From: Actinomucor elegans
Lineage: Eukaryota; Mucoromycota; Mucoromycetes; Mucorales; Mucoraceae
Reading direction: 5' to 3'
Assembly: GCA_026027325.1 (NCBI GenBank)
Contig: JAMSLZ010000002.1
Span: 2,356,001 to 2,420,000 of the forward strand
Length of the DNA stretch: 64,000 bases
Positions within the stretch are counted from its first letter, which is position 1. Every line of letters begins with the position of its first letter. The notes beneath the pieces were generated by a model. It searched no databases, had not been told where the DNA came from, and saw only the letters and a program-made list of their open reading frames with translations. A program made the position numbers and the translations under genes. Positions 58,751 through 64,000 of the stretch are shown here, piece by piece.

Positions 58751-59587
58751 TAACAGTGGTATCTATTTTCTCTTGTTGATTCTAGATCAAAAGCCTTGGT
58801 AACATTGGCCAAGGCTCCAATTACTCTTGTGTTGCGATACTAGAACTTTATACATCAGAAATATCGGTTCATTTTTTCAATTCTCTCTAACTATATAGTA
58901 CTTAACAGATTAAAAAAATAAAAAATAAAAACGGTAAAATTGAAGCATGAAACGTAGTCTTTGAGAAAATGGATCATAAACGCACAAATGTCTTCTAAAA
59001 GGCTCTTGTTGATGTACTAACAAACTGTGTTTAAACAGCATACATCATATTTATAAACCAAGCACTCATAAGTTTCATTTTTTTCAATACGCATCATTGA
59101 TCCTATCTAAGAATCTTGAAGGTATGCAACTAATCTGGATATCCTGCATTTCCAGTGATCTCCCTGTCTATTGTTTGGTTTAAGATAAGCCCGTATTAGA
59201 ATACGTTTGAATATCTAGTATAAACTGTATCTTTGTGGCACCTATTCATCTCTACAGGAGCCTGTCAAGAATGAATCAAAGATATAGAAGAATGTGAAGG
59301 GAAAAAATCCCTGAAGACCTTATCAAACCTCTATTATCAGTATAGATGGCCATGGGCCAAGAGATATCGCTTGCCAATAGACTCTATAATATATAAGGTT
59401 TATGGTTGATGCGTTATTCTATGGCCTTATTCACCAGAGAAATAGCATGATATACACTTTTGGAAGATGAGCTGTTGATATATATAAGGAAAAACTCGGA
59501 GTTGCGCCCCATTTAAAAAGGTCAGAGAATCCATTTTGTCTGTTCTCTTTTGCCTTTCTCTCTTTCTTTTAACTTGTAATATCAATC
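58751..59587. other. Divergent intergenic region (HIS7 / PFK-2)
   Basis: Upstream of the PFK-2 gene a tatataagg element lies around 59478-59487, about 100 bp before the start, followed by a pyrimidine tract (ctctttctttt) at 59560-59571. These are plausible TATA and initiator-type elements. No gene seen. Confidence 0.45.
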
Positions 59588-61415
<1,828 letters not shown>

Positions 61416-63196
61416 TTACTTGATTCATGTACCATTTAATCCGTTTTATTTAACTTATTCCCCCAATAAATAACCACTTCAAACGTTTGATTCTATGATC
61501 TTAAGTCTTTTGATAATATGATCTCTCTAGTTATATAAAGGCAAACCTATTATTGTTAACAGACACTTGCCCGCTATCGATTCCTTGTTAATAATTAGAG
61601 ATGAACTGCCCAGGTCAAAGAAGAGAATTCTCACCCTTCCAGCTCTATGACATTCATAATCACGTTGTGGTAGTTTACTACCGCACGGCAGTGGCAGAAG
61701 TTTGTTCTGAACTTAAATACTGATTTATGCTGATATACATTCTAACACTACCAACCTATTAGAATCTTTAGAAAGACTGTTCAGCGATAAGTGATTAGCT
61801 TTCTTTCGCCAACTGTCTATACCTGCTTTTGAGAGGTGATTTTGTTAGCTTGCAATAATGCGCTATAGATGTATATATTTGCTTCGTGTCTTGATCACAT
61901 AGGTGTATGATACAATCTTAAAGCGGTTTATGAATATTATTGTCTATTATCGACAAGTATGAATCACACACTCAACAATTCTCTTTCATATTCTCCATGA
62001 AAATTTGTAATGTCCTAAAAGATGTAATAGCTTATGTTGATTAAGATCGAGTTTCAAATGCGAGATTAAAACGAGATCGTAGCAGAAGTTTATTGACCGT
62101 ACATAGGTCTGGATTACATAAAAGTATACCTTTACAGCTAATCGTTAAAATACTATATACCTATTATATTAAAGTAGAGTAATAATTCTAAAGAAGTAGC
62201 AATTCACTTTAATTATATACTAGCTAACAAATGTAACATTTAAACCGGAATCGGTCACGGAATGTAGAGAGATTGAAAAAGAAGGTATGCTCTTCAGCCC
62301 AAAATTCTGTATTTGCTTTTTTTTTTTAGCATACAGTAAGTATTTCTAAGGCATGACTAATGGATACCATAAAAAGTATATAATTGAGAGTTTACATATT
62401 TAGTTTTGCTGTGTTTTATACTTTAAAGAGCTCATGGGTTGATAAATGCATTAACATTCCGTGGATTTTTGGGAATACATACTTCAATTTTACATAAATC
62501 TTTTTAAAATATGATTTGTGCACTAGAACATTGTTATCATTCAAGGATTTCTGGTAGCAGCAATTCTACAGGAAATTTGAAATAGATCGACAGATGTGAA
62601 AAGTTTGGAGATAATATAGAATAAATTGAAATGGACTTTTTTTAAGGATAGAACGAGACCAGCATTAAACCCTTTATTGTCCATTGGATTCGGTCTGGGG
62701 CTTACCTGGCATTCTATCTTGTTCACATATACAGTAACTGATCATCTTATTTCACTGTTTGGGCGATAATAGTGGCCTTGGGTTCCAAGTATGGGATTTA
62801 TGGGAATAACTTTCTCATGTAGAATATTTGACATGCAATAAGTGTGACCGATTCATATACACTTTTTAGTAGAGCATAAATCGTATGCAGCTATTTAGAG
62901 TGTTGTATGTTTGACAAAATACAACCAAGATAGGAAATAATACAGAATGCAGCAATTGATATTTAATAATGTAAATAAGCTAGCATATTGTACTTCATAT
63001 TCTCTTTATGCAATAACAATAACGAATTGACAGTAATAACGTGTTGGCAGCATCAAATTATGGAGAGTTGGCCATGTAGGTGAAAATAAACTGATTATGT
63101 ATTGGGTATGCAACTACTAGAGAATGGAGCGCAAAAAATTGTGCATGATCTTTGTCTCTACTATTCGGTCACATATGGAATCCCACCCCTTGAGTA
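61416..63196. other. Intergenic, about 1.8 kb
   Basis: AT-rich non-coding sequence with no recognised gene; short frames lack splice and family support. Confidence 0.5.
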
Positions 63197-63745
63197 ATGA
63201 AAAAAAAAGGTACATCTTTAGAAAATAGTTCTGGTAAGTATATAGTACAATTCGTCAATAAGATCAAGCTTGCTATCCTGAAACCCCTTTGTATCTCAGA
63301 TTATGCTCCACCATTCAAGTCAAGTCTACCAGTGGGTTCAATACATACCAGTAAGACTTTGCTTCATTGCAAAAATGCTGATACATATCGACTGGATGAA
63401 TCGATACATTCTCCTATAATTTTAATCATCTCTGGTCTTGTTTCGACTAAAGCGATGGAAAATTGTACGCCCGCAACAACTGTTACAACCATTTCTACCC
63501 AAGGAGCCATCACCAATACCGATACTATTATGGTTACTTTTACTATAGTCTCCATAATGCTAATAGCTACTGAAATCGATATTGTTACCACCATTACATT
63601 CAATGATGTAACTCAAACCCAAATTATCATTGAGGATGGCACAATCATGGCTGCTACTATTGTTATATCAGAACACAAGTTAGATAAGCACCGGAAATAT
63701 GATGGTAGCCATTATAAGAAAGATGAAGATTTCGATGAGGATTGA
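63197..63745 (+). other. Doubtful ORF, 182 codons, T/I-rich
   Basis: An open frame with an ATG, but 63470-63660 is compositionally biased (Thr/Ile-rich: TTVTTISTQGAITNTDTIM) and the +1-shifted frame of the same DNA is rich in His/Tyr/Asn with scattered stops. The latter pattern suggests a decayed H/Y/N-rich gene in another frame. It ends in a charged tail (KKDEDFDED). Not recognised. Confidence 0.25.
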
Positions 63746-64000
63746 GAAAGAGATCAGTAGAGGTAAATAAAATGAGCATCATAACAAGCATTGCTTCTAT
63801 GATAATAATTATGAAGCAGATGTAAACAATAAATCTACTTAATTAGATCATGCTTCAACATTTTATCAAATTATGCCATAACAATCATTATCTTTTTTTT
63901 TTTTTTGCCTTTACTTTAAGGTGATATATGTCTAAGATGTAAAAAAAAAAAAAAGTGAAATTCTGGGTTTAGGTATATCCTGGGAGGTTCGGGAAATCGT
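63746..64000. other. Window end, no gene seen
   Basis: AT-rich, with T and A runs near 63895 and 63942. Confidence 0.5.

Overview
The window is nuclear DNA from a fungus, most likely an early-diverging filamentous fungus of the Mucoromycota (Mucorales-like). The reasons are: AT-rich DNA full of long A/T mononucleotide tracts; many short introns of about 50-80 nt with GTAAGT/GTATGT donors; a Num1/Mcp5-type cortical anchor; a bifunctional HisHF (HIS7); a fungal-type P3A proton pump; and decayed Tc1/mariner-IS630 transposases of a style I associate with Mucorales. Exon models below were built by hand from splice signals and reading-frame phase; in nearly every multi-exon gene the summed exon length is an exact multiple of three.

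Layout. 1-5 kb: 3' part of a mitochondrial half ABC transporter (MDL1/ABCB10-like, +), MED22 (-) and a FYVE-RING E3-like protein (-). 5-12 kb: mostly intergenic, with one acidic disordered orphan gene (7321-8961, +) and a Tc1-like relic. 12-24 kb: a Red1/ZFC3H1-like CCCH protein (-), a second Tc1-like relic (+), a 2040-residue CHD6-9-type chromatin remodeller (-) and a 99-residue cysteine-containing orphan (-). 24-31 kb: repeat-bearing intergenic DNA, a SAM methyltransferase (-), 5-formyl-THF cyclo-ligase (+) and an eight-finger C2H2 tandem-repeat protein (-). 32-45 kb: full-length ABCC transporter (+), B-box/DUF2009 protein (-) and plasma-membrane H+-ATPase (+). 45-56 kb: a protein with two cyclic-nucleotide-binding domains, an F-box and LRRs (-), and a 1939-residue Num1-like dynein/mitochondria cortical anchor (-). 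56-64 kb: HIS7 (-) with two Gcn4/CPC1-type sites upstream, bifunctional PFK-2/FBPase-2 (+), then gene-poor DNA.

The genes do not form an operon or an obvious cluster; they are independent eukaryotic genes of metabolism (HIS7, folate, fructose-2,6-bisphosphate), membrane transport (two ABC, one P-type), transcription/chromatin/RNA (MED22, CHD, Red1-like) and cell architecture (Num1, FYVE-RING). The most interesting items are the cNMP/F-box/LRR fusion, the long-repeat zinc-finger array, the fungal CHD6-9-type remodeller, the Num1 repeat blocks, a stop-free 51-nt intron in the PFK-2 P-loop region, an exon made of only the start codon in the ABCC gene, and a 193-bp inverted-repeat (MITE-like) element near 31.3 kb.
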